From assembly GCA_014238425.1 (NCBI GenBank), contig JABABD010000016.1:124001-188000 (forward strand): a stretch of DNA of 64,000 nucleotides, read 5' to 3'. Both the position numbers and the translations under genes were made by a program. Positions 52,045-61,962 of this stretch are shown piece after piece. Source of the DNA: Flavobacteriaceae bacterium (GTDB lineage Bacteria > Bacteroidota > Bacteroidia > Flavobacteriales > Flavobacteriaceae). The stretch's first letter is position 1. Every line of letters begins with the position of its first letter. The notes beneath the pieces are model-generated. The model did no database searches and had not been told where the DNA came from. It saw nothing but the letters and a program-made list of their open reading frames with translations.

Positions 52045-53883
52045 ATGAAACTACAACTACTCATTACATTCATCGTGTTCTTTAATGTTTCCCTGTATGG
52101 CCAATTAACCATTACCGTACCGGCTGGAACTACACAAACCTTAAGTGCTTCAGGAACGTATTCAAATATTGAAGTGTTTGGTACGCTCAATATAGATTCT
52201 GGAGTCACTATTAATATGGTGAGTTATGGACAATTAAATATGGATGCCTCTGGAGAACTTTATATAGAAGAGAATGTAACAATCGAATTTCCATCGAGCT
52301 GCACGTCATGTAAAATCAATAATAGTGGACGTATCGAGAATTCAGGTACAATTATAGCAGGAACTATTGATAATAGACCAGGTAGTGAATTTATCATTAC
52401 CACTACAGGAAACTTATATAGAAATGATGATCTAGCATTTGATGCAAGTGAGTTTTCTGGAGATTTTTTGGTGTATCAAGAAGGAACTAGTAATAATTGG
52501 GAATATAACTATTGGTCTACACCAATATATAGTAACACTCCAACTTTTGATGATTCATTTACGAACAGCACTAGGCATTATGAAATGATAAATGGAGGGA
52601 TTTATGATTGGATAACACAAAACCACCTTAATTGGACAACTGTCAATGCATCTACCCAAATGACAATAGGAAAAGGTTATGCAATTAATGGTCCATGGAG
52701 CTTGACTACGGCTACACCTAGACCTGGTGATAACGCTACAACGAACCTTGACACAAGATTATTTTATGGGAAGAGAGACTATTATGGAGATTTAGCTGTA
52801 AGTGTCATAGAAAATTTCAATCTTATAGGAAACCCTTTTCCAACAGCCTTGGACATTAAATCTTTTATAGATGATAACATTGTAGATTTAAAGGAAGGTT
52901 CTGTATTCTTATGGGATGGAAACCACTTAATTTCTGGCACGAATTCTAATCTGATAACTAGTGGAATTTATGCTGGTAAATATATTCCTGATGGGTATAT
53001 TTCTGTTAATACTTTGGGAAGTGTTCCGACAGATCAAAATGGAGATAGTTTAACGGAGTTGAATAAAACGCAAGGCTTTGTAATTAATGTAGAAAATGGT
53101 GTAAGTAATATAACCATTAATAGAAGCGCGAGGAGCTCGAGTAATTCCAGTTTGTTTTATCGCAATTCCAATCGTATTGATGAGGAAGATTCATCACAGC
53201 ATAAACTGTTGTGGTTGGGAATGTACAATGAAAACCTAGATATTGGAGATGAAGTCTTATTCGGTTTTGTTGATGAAGGGGCAACCTTAGGTTTTGATAA
53301 ATTATACGATGCAACCAAAAAATATTCAGGCGAAAATGTTTATTTAAAAATGCCCTTAGATGAAAAAAACCTTGTCATTCAAGGATACCCTTCAACATTA
53401 TTACAAGAAGAGAGTGAGATTTCTGTACCCTTAAATGTCATTGTTACCCAAGATGGAGATTATACATTTAGTATCCTTCAAACTAAGAATTTTCCTGAAG
53501 GAATAGATATGTATATACGAGACACACAAGATATGAGTTTGCAGAGCCTAGAATTAGAGCCAGTATTCAATCTTTATAATAGTGAGGATAATTCTTCTAG
53601 GTTCCAACTGGTTTTTAAGCCTTCAGTTCTAGCCTCTGAAGAATTTAATGAAGATGAAAACCCCAAAGTTAGGTTTGAAGACAATAATATAGTAATAAGT
53701 AATATAGATGTATCTAAGATTGACCAGATAGCATGTTATAATATAAATGGACAAAAGGTGTTTTCAAAATCTCAGGAAGAAATCAGTAGGTATATGAGAA
53801 TTGAGAATCTAACTCAAGGAACCTATATAATTGAATTGGAAGTGGCCGGAAAAAAGGTTGGAATTAAAACGTTAAAAAGATAA
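52045..53883 (+). CDS. T9SS-exported surface protein with beta-helix-like N-terminus
   Basis: A 612-residue protein with a signal peptide (1-19). Residues 20-130 consist of short repeated strands (GTLNIDSG, GQLNMDASG, GRIENSG, GNLYRND) typical of a right-handed beta-helix or G8-like start. A large beta region follows, with an NLIGNPFPTALDI segment common in Bacteroidota T9SS cargo. The last 80 residues form a type A sorting tail (ACYNINGQKVF ... YIIELEVAGKKVGIKTLKR). No catalytic motif is seen. It is likely an adhesin or matrix protein. Confidence 0.85.
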   Translation: MKLQLLITFIVFFNVSLYGQLTITVPAGTTQTLSASGTYSNIEVFGTLNIDSGVTINMVSYGQLNMDASGELYIEENVTIEFPSSCTSCKINNSGRIENSGTIIAGTIDNRPGSEFIITTTGNLYRNDDLAFDASEFSGDFLVYQEGTSNNWEYNYWSTPIYSNTPTFDDSFTNSTRHYEMINGGIYDWITQNHLNWTTVNASTQMTIGKGYAINGPWSLTTATPRPGDNATTNLDTRLFYGKRDYYGDLAVSVIENFNLIGNPFPTALDIKSFIDDNIVDLKEGSVFLWDGNHLISGTNSNLITSGIYAGKYIPDGYISVNTLGSVPTDQNGDSLTELNKTQGFVINVENGVSNITINRSARSSSNSSLFYRNSNRIDEEDSSQHKLLWLGMYNENLDIGDEVLFGFVDEGATLGFDKLYDATKKYSGENVYLKMPLDEKNLVIQGYPSTLLQEESEISVPLNVIVTQDGDYTFSILQTKNFPEGIDMYIRDTQDMSLQSLELEPVFNLYNSEDNSSRFQLVFKPSVLASEEFNEDENPKVRFEDNNIVISNIDVSKIDQIACYNINGQKVFSKSQEEISRYMRIENLTQGTYIIELEVAGKKVGIKTLKR

Positions 53884-53911
53884 TTAGATTAGCTTGAATC
53901 TCTGTTTGAGA

Positions 53912-55864
53912 TTATCTAGATGCTATTATTTTTATAAATCGAAACAAACTATGTCCCGAACTTTTCCATGTTCCTGTAAAATGCTTAGGTAAAATAAAAA
54001 TGTCCCCAGTATAAAAAGTTTGTGTCTCACTATTTTTTGGTGTTATTGCAACTAATCCTCCTAAAACATGAATAAGCTTTTCTTTTTTTGAATTATTGAT
54101 TTCAATAACTCTTGGTCTTTCAGCCTCAACACTAATTTCCAATTCCAATCCAGAGAATACAACCTCTTTTGCTACATCACTTTCATAGAAATCAATGTTC
54201 AATCCTGAAATGATTTCCTTATCTATTTTAAAGGGATTTTTTGCAGGTGACACTTCATTTGACGCAGCTCTCTTATTTGAAATTACTGAAAGTTCTAGAT
54301 GATAATCGTTACCACCAGTAATCCCCCAATGTCCTTCAAAGCCTTTTGTTCCAATAATAAAATCACCAGTTCTAAACATATATGGCAAGCCATTTTTAGG
54401 TTCTAAACGAGCTTGGCCATTCATTAAATAGACAAATTCCTCAATTGGGAAGCTGTCAAAATACTTAGTAGCAGTATTACTTGAAACCATGTACACACTT
54501 AATTCTTTTCCACGGTATATTTGACCTTGAAAGAATTTACGATTCGGTTCGTCTTTAAGGTTCACTTGTTTTAGGCCAACACCAGATAACATGGATTTAT
54601 CCAGCAAGATGGGTTTTACGGTTTCTTGTCTAATGATTGAATTATTCACTAATTCTTGAAAGGTCTCTCGTAAGTTGAGTTGCTTATACGGTGACAGCTG
54701 TATCATCAGAACATACGCTAAATCTTGTTCTGGATCTATTCTAAAATAGGTGCCAACTGCGCCTCCCCATCCGTAAACACCTCTAAGCTCACCTTTTTCT
54801 TTTGCTGCAATCGAAAACCCCAATCCAAAACCAGTTTCTCTTGACAAAATTCGTAATCTCGGCGTATATTTGCGAACAGAAGAGAGGTGATCTTTAGTCA
54901 TTAAATCGATGGTTCCTGGTTTTAAAATTTGATGACCATATAAAGTGCCTTTATTTAAAAGCATGCGACAAAACTTTATATAGTCATTAGTAGTTGAAAC
55001 CAAGCCTCCACCAGCTCTAAAGAAACTTACATCATTCGCAAACATACTTTCTTTAGGCAACTCTGCTATCATAAGGTTGTTATTAGTACCTGCGTGATAA
55101 CCCGTTGTTAACTGTTGTATTTTTTCCTTTGGAAGCTGAAAGTATGTGTTTTGCATTTTCAAAGGAATCAATACCTTTTCTTGAAGATATTCGTTTATTG
55201 GTTGTCCACTCAAAACTTCAATTAGATATCCACAAATATCAGTTGAATAGCTATACTCATAATTTGTTCCTGGTTCAAATGCTAAAGGAAGTTTGCTTAT
55301 TTTTTCTATAAAGGATCTCAAATTTCTTGAGTTTCCCAAGTTTTTTTTAGCGTAAAGACTATTTAGATCATTATTTGGGCCTCTTCCATAACTAACTCCT
55401 GAACTATGACGTAATAAATCGATGATTTTTATAGAATTCTTTGCAGGAATAATTCCTTTTTGTTCATCATATACTGTCATGTTCTTAAACTCAGGAATAT
55501 ATAGATGCAATGGGTCATCTAATTGGAATTTACCTTGTTCATAAAGCATCATCAATCCAACAGAAGTGATGGGCTTAGTCATAGAAAAAATGCGGAAGAT
55601 GCTTTGGGTATCTAATAGTTTTTCACTTTCAATATCTGCATAGCCATAGGAATCAAAATGGATGAGTTTATCTTTTCTAAGAATCGCCGTTTGAATACCT
55701 GCGAGTTTACCATCATCAACATACTTATGAAGTTCTTTTTTTAAAATGTCCAGTTTTTCACTAGAGACACCAACAGATTCTGGCATAGAAACTTTTAGAT
55801 TATTTTGAGCAAATGCAAAAGTGAATGTAAACAAAAGGGATATGTAAATGACTATTTTTTTCAC
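53912..55864 (-). CDS. Secreted beta-lactamase-fold hydrolase fused to two cupin domains
   Basis: A 650-residue exported protein (signal 1-19). Residues 30-410 form a class C-like serine hydrolase: SMTK motif with Ser94/Lys97, the YSYSTD tyrosine motif near 204-209, and GWGGAVG as the third motif around 365-371. This fits esterases of the EstB type. Two Cupin_3-like domains follow (about 440-530 and 555-650), each with the turn of the type RTGDFIIGTKGFEGHWG / YTGDIFILPKHFTGTW. The fusion is unusual: the cupins could bind a sugar-like or amine product or shape a substrate site. Substrate unknown. Confidence 0.85.
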   Translation of the reverse strand: MKKIVIYISLLFTFTFAFAQNNLKVSMPESVGVSSEKLDILKKELHKYVDDGKLAGIQTAILRKDKLIHFDSYGYADIESEKLLDTQSIFRIFSMTKPITSVGLMMLYEQGKFQLDDPLHLYIPEFKNMTVYDEQKGIIPAKNSIKIIDLLRHSSGVSYGRGPNNDLNSLYAKKNLGNSRNLRSFIEKISKLPLAFEPGTNYEYSYSTDICGYLIEVLSGQPINEYLQEKVLIPLKMQNTYFQLPKEKIQQLTTGYHAGTNNNLMIAELPKESMFANDVSFFRAGGGLVSTTNDYIKFCRMLLNKGTLYGHQILKPGTIDLMTKDHLSSVRKYTPRLRILSRETGFGLGFSIAAKEKGELRGVYGWGGAVGTYFRIDPEQDLAYVLMIQLSPYKQLNLRETFQELVNNSIIRQETVKPILLDKSMLSGVGLKQVNLKDEPNRKFFQGQIYRGKELSVYMVSSNTATKYFDSFPIEEFVYLMNGQARLEPKNGLPYMFRTGDFIIGTKGFEGHWGITGGNDYHLELSVISNKRAASNEVSPAKNPFKIDKEIISGLNIDFYESDVAKEVVFSGLELEISVEAERPRVIEINNSKKEKLIHVLGGLVAITPKNSETQTFYTGDIFILPKHFTGTWKSSGHSLFRFIKIIASR

Positions 55865-55912
55865 AAGTTATAAATTACGAATTCATACTAAATTGACTGG
55901 TTATTCATGATT

Positions 55913-58900
55913 TTACGGATTTAGTACATTATTTTTCACATCCTTTTCTATCAGTAAAAGATTAGGATCTAAAATGATTTTAGAAGGCTTTTCTTTTAGT
56001 TGAAATTTCATCTGATTACTTTTTGATTTTATCAAAGCGGTTTTGATGCTAATCATTTCGTTTTTATCATTATAAAACCCTATCTCCATATAATCGCTCA
56101 GGACCAATTCATTACTTTCATCACTATCCTTATATTTTGAGAATTGGAAGTCTAGAATCACCTCATAGTCATTATTTTTTGTTCTATTTATGCGAACAAA
56201 TTCAATTTTTGCATCATAAAAAGTCACTGTTTCAAAGTAATCCTCGATAATATATTGAAGGGAATCAGGAGTGTTCTCCTTTATTGTTTTTACTAAATCT
56301 AATGAAGTTGGGTAAGGCGCTCCTTTATCTTTGTATTGGTTTAAAAAGCCCTTTAAAACAGTATGTAATTTGTCTTTACCCATATAATGACTTAAAGTAT
56401 TAAACGACATAATACCTTTACCATAAGCCAAGTATTGCTGCCCACCTTCAACTAGCATTAATGGAGGCTCTATACCTGGTTCACGCACTCTTCCGTTAAG
56501 ATAACGATGACGTTGCATTTTTAAGAATTGCAATGCTTTTTCTCTTCCAAATTGGGCTTCATAAATATTTAGTGAAATGTATTCTGTGATGCTTTCACTT
56601 AGCATAATGGCGCCAAAGGCATCTGCTGGAACGACTTGATTTGCCCACCATTGATGTGTTAACTCGTGTGCCATTGTATAGAACGAAATATCTATTGTTT
56701 CGTCCGTTGTATTTGCGATAAAACGCATTTCTGAAGTCGGAATGCTGTTAGCCATTACCGAAGCATAAGTACCTTCTGTAATGGGAAACTCAATGATTCG
56801 AGCTTCTGTAAATTGATAAGGACCGAAATGCTTGATATTATATTCCAATGCAGCTTTCAATCCTTCTTTCATTTTTGAAAGGTTCTGGACATGATTTTTA
56901 TGATGATATATTTCTATATCAATGTCTTTATAAATTTCCTTTTTAATTTCATACGCGCCAGAACTAAAGCTTAATGAGTTCTTGATCTTTGAATCGGTTT
57001 CATATTTAAAATAGTTCCTGTCATTCTCTGTCCATTTCTTTTTTAAATATCCTGGTGCTATGGCAGTTTGGTCATTAGAAGTACTAATTACTGTTTTTAG
57101 ACTTATAGCATCAGAATCTTGCGAATAATAATGTGTGTTTTGAGCAGCACTATCACTTGGATGTTTCTGATTTGAGTTTAAAAAATAACCAATTCTTGGT
57201 AAGATGTCATTTTTGAAGATTGTTCCATTATTCAATGTATTGGAGTTGTTTTCAAAAAGTGTATTCGATTTATTTTTTAAAGTAAAACTCAATCTTATAC
57301 TATCATTTGTCTCTAGGCTTTCATTTAGTTTTAAAACTGAAAATTTCACATAAGTGTCCTCGTCTACAATATTCGCTTTCCTATCAATGGTGAACTCTGT
57401 AATTTCATCAAAACCTGTTTTAACTAATATGGTGTCTATAGATTTTGAAGATTTGTTAACTAAAATATAGCTGCCATTTACAGATAAGCCATTCGATTTC
57501 GGAAAGATTTCTATGTTTAGATCCATATCAGTGATCTTAGGCTGATTTTTAATTTTAGAATATTTTGCAAAATCTTTTTCGAATTGATTAAAGGCGTTAC
57601 TTCTTTCTTTCGATGATAGTTCTTCGCTTTTGTTTTCTTCTTTATAAATTGTAAAACCTAAAACAATGAGCACTATGAAGGAAAGACTAGCTGCAATTTT
57701 CGCGTTTTTAAAAAATCGTGATCTCGCAGAAGAAATACGCTTTTTGAATGATTCTGTGACACCTCGATTCCATAGTAAATAAGTAATTATTAGTAGTATA
57801 ATACCAAAAACAAACCAATAGCTTTTTACTAAAAAATATGGTTGTAGTAGATTGCCGTACACATTTAAATCTGAATATTGCATAGGTTCAGAAAAATTGA
57901 ATAATAGCAATCGTGTATTAATGCCAATTTCTTTTAAGCCAGAAATACCGAGCCAGCCTATTATTAAGGTAAAGATGCCTAAATACGTGTTTTTTAGTAA
58001 TGAGTGAACAAAAACAGAGGCAAATGCCCATATGATCAATCCAACAAATTGTACAGCGAACAAATGAAATAGGTACAACCCAATTTCAAAATGGTAATAG
58101 TTGTTATAAACTTGAATGATTATTCCTGCTAGCATCATAGTCAGCAACAATAGGGCTTGCATTTTTATAATGGCAATGACTTTAGAAGCTAATAGAGAAA
58201 AATTGCTTATCTGAGATGCGTCAACAAGTTGATTCATATTTGATGTACTATCCTTATGTACCAACATGCCACTATATATAAAAGTGAGCAGCATAATAAC
58301 TGTTATAAAGAAAAGGGCAGGGATCGTTAAAATAATATTTGTGACGGGTAAAATGTTCATCTCACTATTATTAGTGACTTTTCCAACAGCAAAAAGTACG
58401 GTCAGAATGCCAAAAGCAACTATGATGTAGAACATCCAATTTTTTACAATGCTTTTAAGTTCCATGTTGGACATGGACCAAGCATTTTTGAATTGTTGCA
58501 TATCTGAAAAATTGAAAGTCACTACAGGTAATTTCATATCTGAAAGGCGTTTAGCTTCATATTTAGTAGAACGCTGACCTTTTTGTTTTGAAAAGAATGT
58601 TGCAATTGGATGTTCTGTAAATGTGAATGACTTGTTGGCAAGACTGAAGATTAAGGTTGAAATTGTCAACCAAAACAATCTATTGTAAAGTACTGTACCA
58701 AAAACAGGTATTAGTTTTGTGTTTTTATCAATAAGCGTCCAGTATTGGGTTTCGTACATAACAGCATTTTGTGCAAAAGGATCTAATAATGCTATAAGAA
58801 AACCACTGAAAACATTTTCGGTAATATTTTGGAGAAAGAATAAAACAATGATAACTATAAAACCAGCATAAATATTTCTCGAATACGTGACAACAGAGAA

Positions 58901-59410
58901 AACAATGGCGCCGTAGAAGAGTAAATTTGGCAATACAAATACTAATAGTGCTTGCAGATATCCTTTAAAGTTGAAAACACCAATTTTGCTTTCATGTAAA
59001 CCAGGTATATGTTCTGCAATCATGATGACTAGGCCAACTACTAGCGCTATGGTGAAAACCAATGTTAACGCGCTTAAAAACTTCCCATACAAATAAGCTT
59101 GTTTTTTAATCGGGAAACTATACAAAATACTATGCGTACTGTTTTTGTAATCCTTATAAATGGTCGCTCCGATTATTGCTGGCAACAAAAACAACATAAA
59201 TTTATTAAAATACTGAAGCATATAATTCAGCTCAAAAGGAGAATTGACTAATCTTTCAATGCCATTATTTGTCGACGGAAGAGAATCAAATAAACCAGCA
59301 GTACCAACAATAGCTATGAATGCGATAGACGCAAATACTATTGCATATAGGTAAAACGCTGGTTTTTTTAACCAATATTTCAATTCGTAAGTATATATAT
59401 GTTTAAACAT
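55913..59410 (-). CDS. ABC-2 permease fused to an M1-family aminopeptidase domain
   Basis: A 1165-residue membrane protein. Two sets of about six helices (1-270 and 320-600) form the ABC-2 permease; the second set ends near residue 605. The rest is a periplasmic M1 peptidase. The zinc motif HELTH (His915, Glu916, His919) with WW is followed by the third ligand Glu939 in MLSESITEY, with 19 residues between, as in this fused family. It is encoded 16 bp after its ATPase. The fused form is known in Bacteroidota and probably processes or exports peptides. Its substrate is unknown. Confidence 0.9.
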   Translation of the reverse strand: MFKHIYTYELKYWLKKPAFYLYAIVFASIAFIAIVGTAGLFDSLPSTNNGIERLVNSPFELNYMLQYFNKFMLFLLPAIIGATIYKDYKNSTHSILYSFPIKKQAYLYGKFLSALTLVFTIALVVGLVIMIAEHIPGLHESKIGVFNFKGYLQALLVFVLPNLLFYGAIVFSVVTYSRNIYAGFIVIIVLFFLQNITENVFSGFLIALLDPFAQNAVMYETQYWTLIDKNTKLIPVFGTVLYNRLFWLTISTLIFSLANKSFTFTEHPIATFFSKQKGQRSTKYEAKRLSDMKLPVVTFNFSDMQQFKNAWSMSNMELKSIVKNWMFYIIVAFGILTVLFAVGKVTNNSEMNILPVTNIILTIPALFFITVIMLLTFIYSGMLVHKDSTSNMNQLVDASQISNFSLLASKVIAIIKMQALLLLTMMLAGIIIQVYNNYYHFEIGLYLFHLFAVQFVGLIIWAFASVFVHSLLKNTYLGIFTLIIGWLGISGLKEIGINTRLLLFNFSEPMQYSDLNVYGNLLQPYFLVKSYWFVFGIILLIITYLLWNRGVTESFKKRISSARSRFFKNAKIAASLSFIVLIVLGFTIYKEENKSEELSSKERSNAFNQFEKDFAKYSKIKNQPKITDMDLNIEIFPKSNGLSVNGSYILVNKSSKSIDTILVKTGFDEITEFTIDRKANIVDEDTYVKFSVLKLNESLETNDSIRLSFTLKNKSNTLFENNSNTLNNGTIFKNDILPRIGYFLNSNQKHPSDSAAQNTHYYSQDSDAISLKTVISTSNDQTAIAPGYLKKKWTENDRNYFKYETDSKIKNSLSFSSGAYEIKKEIYKDIDIEIYHHKNHVQNLSKMKEGLKAALEYNIKHFGPYQFTEARIIEFPITEGTYASVMANSIPTSEMRFIANTTDETIDISFYTMAHELTHQWWANQVVPADAFGAIMLSESITEYISLNIYEAQFGREKALQFLKMQRHRYLNGRVREPGIEPPLMLVEGGQQYLAYGKGIMSFNTLSHYMGKDKLHTVLKGFLNQYKDKGAPYPTSLDLVKTIKENTPDSLQYIIEDYFETVTFYDAKIEFVRINRTKNNDYEVILDFQFSKYKDSDESNELVLSDYMEIGFYNDKNEMISIKTALIKSKSNQMKFQLKEKPSKIILDPNLLLIEKDVKNNVLNP

Positions 59411-59426
59411 GATTCATGATTGTTTG

Positions 59427-60299
59427 CTATGAATTTTTAAGTGCAATAAAGTATACATCTTCCAAATTTGGTGTAGCCATTTCAAATTGTATCGAGGGTT
59501 TTTCATCAGAATACACTCTAATGTTTAATGAATTGTTTTCATTATAGCTAGAAGACAAGACCAAATGCTTTTCTTCCATTGTTTTTAAGTATTGTTTTTT
59601 AATAGTGGTAGTCCATATGTTATTTTTAATTGTTTTTGTGGCTTCAGATGGAATGGTTTTTTGAAGAATTCGTCCATTGTTCATAATCGCCATGTCTGTG
59701 CATAATTCTTTTACATCTTCAACGATATGAGTAGAGAGGATGACGGTGTTTTCAGAGCCTATTTCCCGAAGTACATTCAAAAAGCGATGTCGTTCTGCTG
59801 GGTCCAAGCCAGCTGTTGGTTCATCTACAATAATTAATTTCGGATTATTCAACAGTAATTGCGCAATTCCAAAACGTTGCTTCATTCCTCCAGAATAGCC
59901 ACTCACATGTTTCTTTCTAATATCATATAGATTTGTGAGCTCAAGAACATGCTGTACAATGACGTTTCTGTCTTTTTTTGAAGCAATGCCTTTTAAAATG
60001 GCAAAATAATCTAATAGATGTTCAGCCGACACTTTTTGGTATACACCAAAAGATTGAGGTAAATATCCTAAGACTTTACGTAAACTCATGGGGTCTTTTA
60101 AAACATCTATATCTTGAAATTGAATGCTTCCAAAATCCGGAGCTTGAAGAGTTGCTATAGTGCGCATTAAAGACGATTTCCCTGCGCCATTGGGACCAAG
60201 TAGACCAAACATGCCCTTGTCAATGTTTATATCAAGGTTATCAATGGCTTTTGTGCCATTATTGTATGTCTTCGCGAGATTGTTAATGGATAGATTCAT
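59427..60299 (-). CDS. ABC transporter ATP-binding protein
   Basis: A 290-residue ATPase. It shows Walker A GPNGAGKSS (about 34-42), the Q-loop GYLPQSFGVYQ, the signature SGGMKQR, and Walker B LIIVDEPTAGLDP with the switch His in LSTHIVED. The C-terminal 70 residues are extra, as in many ABC-2 partners. It pairs with the permease/peptidase downstream and is preceded (3 bp) by an 83-residue ORF, all on one minus-strand transcript. Confidence 0.96.
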   Translation of the reverse strand: MNLSINNLAKTYNNGTKAIDNLDINIDKGMFGLLGPNGAGKSSLMRTIATLQAPDFGSIQFQDIDVLKDPMSLRKVLGYLPQSFGVYQKVSAEHLLDYFAILKGIASKKDRNVIVQHVLELTNLYDIRKKHVSGYSGGMKQRFGIAQLLLNNPKLIIVDEPTAGLDPAERHRFLNVLREIGSENTVILSTHIVEDVKELCTDMAIMNNGRILQKTIPSEATKTIKNNIWTTTIKKQYLKTMEEKHLVLSSSYNENNSLNIRVYSDEKPSIQFEMATPNLEDVYFIALKNS

Positions 60300-60302
60300 G
60301 TG

Positions 60303-60554
60303 TTAGTGTTTTGGCAATGATTTTAAAGAGGTTCTACAGAAATTCGATTTAAGAGCATTTATCTCTTCTAACTCCTTTTCTGTGATGTAATTCTTCATAT
60401 CTAGTAGCAATTCCTTGCCTAATAAGGTGTCAAGATCTAATTGGCAGAGGTAATTTTCTGTATAGATTTTTGACATAGAAAACATGTCTTTTGTTGCATT
60501 TAAAATAGAAACAAGCATGCAAATTGTTAGTTTGATTATAAATTGTTTAGTCAT
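60303..60554 (-). CDS. 83-residue exported small protein ahead of the ABC operon
   Basis: A short ORF with an N-terminal hydrophobic signal-like stretch (about residues 5-18) and a mature part rich in Leu, Lys, Glu and Asn, with two cysteines (Cys37, Cys72). It ends 3 bp before the ATPase start, and such tight spacing favours a real gene in the operon. I recognise no family. It could be a peptide substrate or a partner of the ABC-M1 exporter, but nothing in its sequence proves this. Confidence 0.55.
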   Translation of the reverse strand: MTKQFIIKLTICMLVSILNATKDMFSMSKIYTENYLCQLDLDTLLGKELLLDMKNYITEKELEEINALKSNFCRTSLKSLPKH

Positions 60555-60680
60555 ATAAATAACACGACTAAATTCTTCTTATGTTACTGTTTATAAGGGT
60601 GTTTCAATCAAACTGGGTTATTTTAAAGTTGAATAAGGCAAAAATGACGTTCGGAATTGTTACAAAAAACACTCTAAATC

Positions 60681-60701
60681 GTTTAATTAGTATAATTAAA
60701 C
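60681..60701. promoter_or_regulatory. Inverted repeat just upstream of the LytTR regulator gene
   Basis: GTTTAATT-agtat-AATTAAAC, perfect 8-bp arms with a 5-bp spacer, ends 9 bp before the ATG of the LytTR gene and 130 bp from the small ORF on the other strand. It is a plausible operator for autoregulation and control of the divergent ABC operon. Confidence 0.45.
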
Positions 60702-60710
60702 CTCGTCAAA

Positions 60711-61646
60711 ATGAAAACCATCAACATTACATCGTTTTTAGTTGATAAAGAAGTTTGGTTACAAACTCTTTTATGGACGCTGTTTTTCACATCAATAACT
60801 GTAAGTTGGACAGATACATGGATTGCGAAAAGCTTTCTGCCAGAATCTGTAGCTCCTCATATTGCTTTATCGATACCTATTATTTTTCTTCTGAATGTGT
60901 ATTGGTTGATTCCAAAGTATCTTAATAAAAAGAAATGGCCTAGATACGTTTGGTTGTCATTATCAATGTTAATCGCCTTTGAAGTCATCAGGGGATTTGT
61001 GTTTACGATTGTATTACAAGGTTCAGATACGTTTTTAAATGTGTTTAAGGATGAATTATTTGGGGAGAATAGTTTGATTTTCGGGCTTTTGAATGTAATG
61101 ATTATCACCATTGTATTTTATTCATTTGTTTACAGGTTTACTAGAGATTGGATTCTCAATCAATCGATTATTGAAAAACTTAAAAGCGAGAAACAACTGC
61201 TTTTAATGAATTCACAACAAATGGTAGGAGATTCTAATGGTGTTTCAAGTTCATTTAGTCAAACGAATTATGTGGTGCCTAAATCAAGTGATGTTGAAAT
61301 CAAATCGATAAAAAAGACACTTTCAGTCAAAAAAAGAGACGGAATAGCTCTAATAAAAATAGAGGATGTACTATATTTTCAAGCCCAAGGAGATTTTGTA
61401 TTTGCCTTCGACAAAGAGAATAACAAACACATTATCAATGAATCGCTAAAAACAATTAGAGAGACAGTCTGTGTGACATCTTTTTTTCAAATTAATAGAG
61501 GTGAGATGATTAATTTTAATTATATAGCTAAATACAAATCATATTTAAAGAATCGATTGGAAATTTCTTTACTTAATACCACATCTACCTTATTTACATC
61601 CAATAGCCGAACACCTGAATTCAGACTTTGGATTGAACAACATTGA
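60711..61646 (+). CDS. Membrane-bound LytTR DNA-binding regulator without kinase or receiver
   Basis: A 311-residue protein: four helices (about 17-33, 50-67, 80-101, 124-142) with the LytS-like membrane segment LNVYWLIPKYLNKKKWPRYV normally found at the front of Bacteroidota LytS-type histidine kinases. A linker follows, then a LytTR DNA-binding domain (about 203-305) with GIALIKIEDVLYFQAQGDFVF and FFQINRGEMINFNYI. The kinase core and the receiver are both absent, making a one-component membrane regulator. It is divergent from the ABC-M1 operon across a 156-bp gap and is its likely regulator. Confidence 0.88.
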   Translation: MKTINITSFLVDKEVWLQTLLWTLFFTSITVSWTDTWIAKSFLPESVAPHIALSIPIIFLLNVYWLIPKYLNKKKWPRYVWLSLSMLIAFEVIRGFVFTIVLQGSDTFLNVFKDELFGENSLIFGLLNVMIITIVFYSFVYRFTRDWILNQSIIEKLKSEKQLLLMNSQQMVGDSNGVSSSFSQTNYVVPKSSDVEIKSIKKTLSVKKRDGIALIKIEDVLYFQAQGDFVFAFDKENNKHIINESLKTIRETVCVTSFFQINRGEMINFNYIAKYKSYLKNRLEISLLNTTSTLFTSNSRTPEFRLWIEQH

Positions 61647-61740
61647 TACATAACTAAGTTTATAATACAAGCGTTAGTCCAAGTATTATCCGCAATAATT
61701 TACGATATTTGTCTTTCGACTAACTATCAAAAAATTAATT

Positions 61741-61923
61741 ATGGCGATGAATAAGAATACGGTTTTGGCTTGGGCAACTACTATTATGATTGTAGTGGGT
61801 TTGGCTCTAATAGCTTTAGGAGCGTTTAGATATGATGAAGTGGCAGGATGGGGATTTGCTGCTGTTGGAATAGGTTTTTTCGCCATAGCCTGGGTATTTA
61901 ACGCCTTAAAAGGACGCGTATAA
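61741..61923 (+). CDS. CAL67264-family small membrane protein
   Basis: A 60-residue protein with two helices (about 8-27 and 35-53) linked by RYDEVAGWG. I recognise it as the conserved Flavobacteriia family named CAL67264. The N-terminus (NKNTVLAWATT) and the end (ALKGRV) are typical. It is followed 39 bp later by ettA, a linkage often kept in this group. Function unknown. Confidence 0.85.
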   Translation: MAMNKNTVLAWATTIMIVVGLALIALGAFRYDEVAGWGFAAVGIGFFAIAWVFNALKGRV

Positions 61924-61962
61924 TTACTATTCCGTTAAAATAATTCTGAAATAAATTAATCC

